Source: CAYSXY01 sp964435165 (GTDB taxonomy: Bacteria > Pseudomonadota > Alphaproteobacteria > Rickettsiales > RI-342). From it: 6,407 nucleotides of DNA. The stretch is taken from contig CAYSXY010000082.1 in NCBI GenBank assembly GCA_964435165.1, forward strand, positions 1 through 6,407. The letters run 5' to 3'. Position 1 is the first letter of the stretch. Each line of letters starts with the position of its first letter. Below the pieces are notes generated by a model. The model did no database searches. It saw only the letters and a program-made list of their open reading frames with translations, and had not been told where the DNA came from. A program made the translations under genes and the position numbers. Shown in pieces: positions 5,495 through 6,407 of this stretch.

Positions 5495-6407
5495 ATGGCC
5501 AGAAAATCAACGGCAGAGCAATGGCGCGATATTCTTAGCGAAAATAACCTCGATCCCACCCAATTCGATGCTGTGCTTCAGGCAATGGTCAACCAACGTC
5601 TGAGCGCGGGTGAGGAAGTTGACGCGCTTCGCGATGAGTTGACCACCAGCACTAACTGGTTGTCATTTACTGCACCACCGGAGGCTGAAGCGCTTGTCGA
5701 ACGGCTAGAATCTTTAGAAGGTCCGGCCAACAAAAGAGGTAAAAAGCCAAAAGCTATCCGCACAACAAAAGAAGGCGGCTATGAAATGCAGCCAACTCTG
5801 CGTCAAGTATTGATGGAAGAGCGCGCCAATGAGCTAATCTACACATTGGATGTGGCGGAGGAACAACAGCCGCCAGCGCCCGAGCCAGACCCGGAGCCAG
5901 CACAGGTCGCAGCGCCTGATGATGTGGCTGAGGTCGGCTCTTTGCCTGATGATGCAACAGGTTTTCTTACTGATGCTGCCGACATGGATGAAATGGATGT
6001 CTTTGAAGACGGCGATATTGAAGAACCAGAACATATTACCAGCTTTGCTGAGATTGTGGATGGCCAGATTGGATACTTACTCAGGCCCGCAAATGAAGAG
6101 AATGAGACAACCATTTTGGCTGAGCTGACACGATTGGAGTCACCAGAACAAGCGGTGCCGTGGTTAATGGCCTTAGAAGCGACAGGTGTACCTGTTGACC
6201 ACTTGCTGGATGGTACATTTGCATTTGAAGAAAATGAGGACGGCTTTCCTCATCCCTATACTCATACGTTAATTGATGAGGCTCAATATGAAGTGCCTTA
6301 TTTTATGGCGCCTATAGAGTTGATTCATCCAGACGATGTTCCCTTCATTGAAGAGATGCAGCATCGGTTGAATGAAGTCTTGGGAGAAGACAATCAATTA
6401 TTATTTA
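5495..6407 (+). CDS. Unrecognised acidic protein, 3' end cut off by the window
   Basis: A frame stays open from ATG 5495 to the right edge: 304 codons plus one base, with no stop. I do not recognise the family. The N-terminal ~90 residues are mixed-charge and probably helical. A basic patch with KRGKKPK (80-86) follows, then a Pro/Glu-rich linker PPAPEPDPEPA (126-136), then a very acidic stretch (about 142-182). The C-terminal part visible (about 183-304) looks folded but acidic. All six lysines lie in residues 1-92. No signal peptide or membrane segment is seen, so it is probably cytoplasmic. An in-frame TAG at 5465 leaves ATG 5495 as the first normal start; it has no Shine-Dalgarno sequence. 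The DNA becomes visibly more AT-rich toward the right edge. It sits where, from memory, many alphaproteobacteria have dnaE after lolD, and it does not resemble DnaE. That it is coding is supported by length and by protein-like composition. Confidence 0.8.
   Translation, partial: MARKSTAEQWRDILSENNLDPTQFDAVLQAMVNQRLSAGEEVDALRDELTTSTNWLSFTAPPEAEALVERLESLEGPANKRGKKPKAIRTTKEGGYEMQPTLRQVLMEERANELIYTLDVAEEQQPPAPEPDPEPAQVAAPDDVAEVGSLPDDATGFLTDAADMDEMDVFEDGDIEEPEHITSFAEIVDGQIGYLLRPANEENETTILAELTRLESPEQAVPWLMALEATGVPVDHLLDGTFAFEENEDGFPHPYTHTLIDEAQYEVPYFMAPIELIHPDDVPFIEEMQHRLNEVLGEDNQLLF

Noticed and set aside
5754..6128. Several 60-90 codon frames on both strands inside the acidic orphan
   Set aside because: They are shorter than the continuous frame from 5495, mutually overlapping, and have Ser/Ala/Arg- or Trp/Arg-rich compositions typical of shadow frames.

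Overview
The window looks like an alphaproteobacterial chromosome segment of moderate GC. The main reason is a housekeeping block: a short prolyl-tRNA synthetase without the editing insertion (typical of Alphaproteobacteria), SecB, and a lipoprotein-releasing ABC transporter with one permease gene directly followed by its ATPase gene. From memory, proS followed by the Lol permease and lolD is a common alphaproteobacterial order. The genus cannot be fixed from the sequence alone.

Layout: (1) 1-150 is a leader with a small palindrome and no supportable gene. (2) 163-1179 (+) encodes an exported, very acidic, lysine-free protein that weakly resembles LecA-like (PA-IL) lectin folds. Its codon use differs from proS, so it may be an acquired gene. 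(3) 1180-1511 is a 332-base gap with a probable rho-independent terminator, a cluster of inverted repeats ending in a perfect 17-bp-arm hairpin, a possible promoter overlapping that hairpin, and the proS leader. (4) 1512-2837 (+) is proS. (5) 2854-3351 (-) is secB, convergent with proS and separated by only 16 bases. (6) 3352-3482 is the divergent secB/lol control region. (7) 3483-4730 (+) is a LolC/LolE-family permease, and 4730-5413 (+) is lolD, overlapping it by one base. (8) 5495 to the window end (+) is an unrecognised acidic protein, open at the right edge.

Together the recognised genes cover proline charging of tRNA, chaperoning of unfolded preproteins to SecA/SecYEG (SecB), and release of mature outer-membrane lipoproteins from the inner membrane (Lol). 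SecB and Lol are consecutive parts of envelope biogenesis, but they lie on opposite strands and need not be co-regulated.

The least ordinary parts are the lysine-free secreted protein, the stacked palindromes upstream of proS, the placement of secB between proS and the Lol genes, and the charge-segregated orphan at the right edge. I see no CRISPR array, tRNA, rRNA, transposase or phage gene, and no clear evidence of a new multi-gene system.
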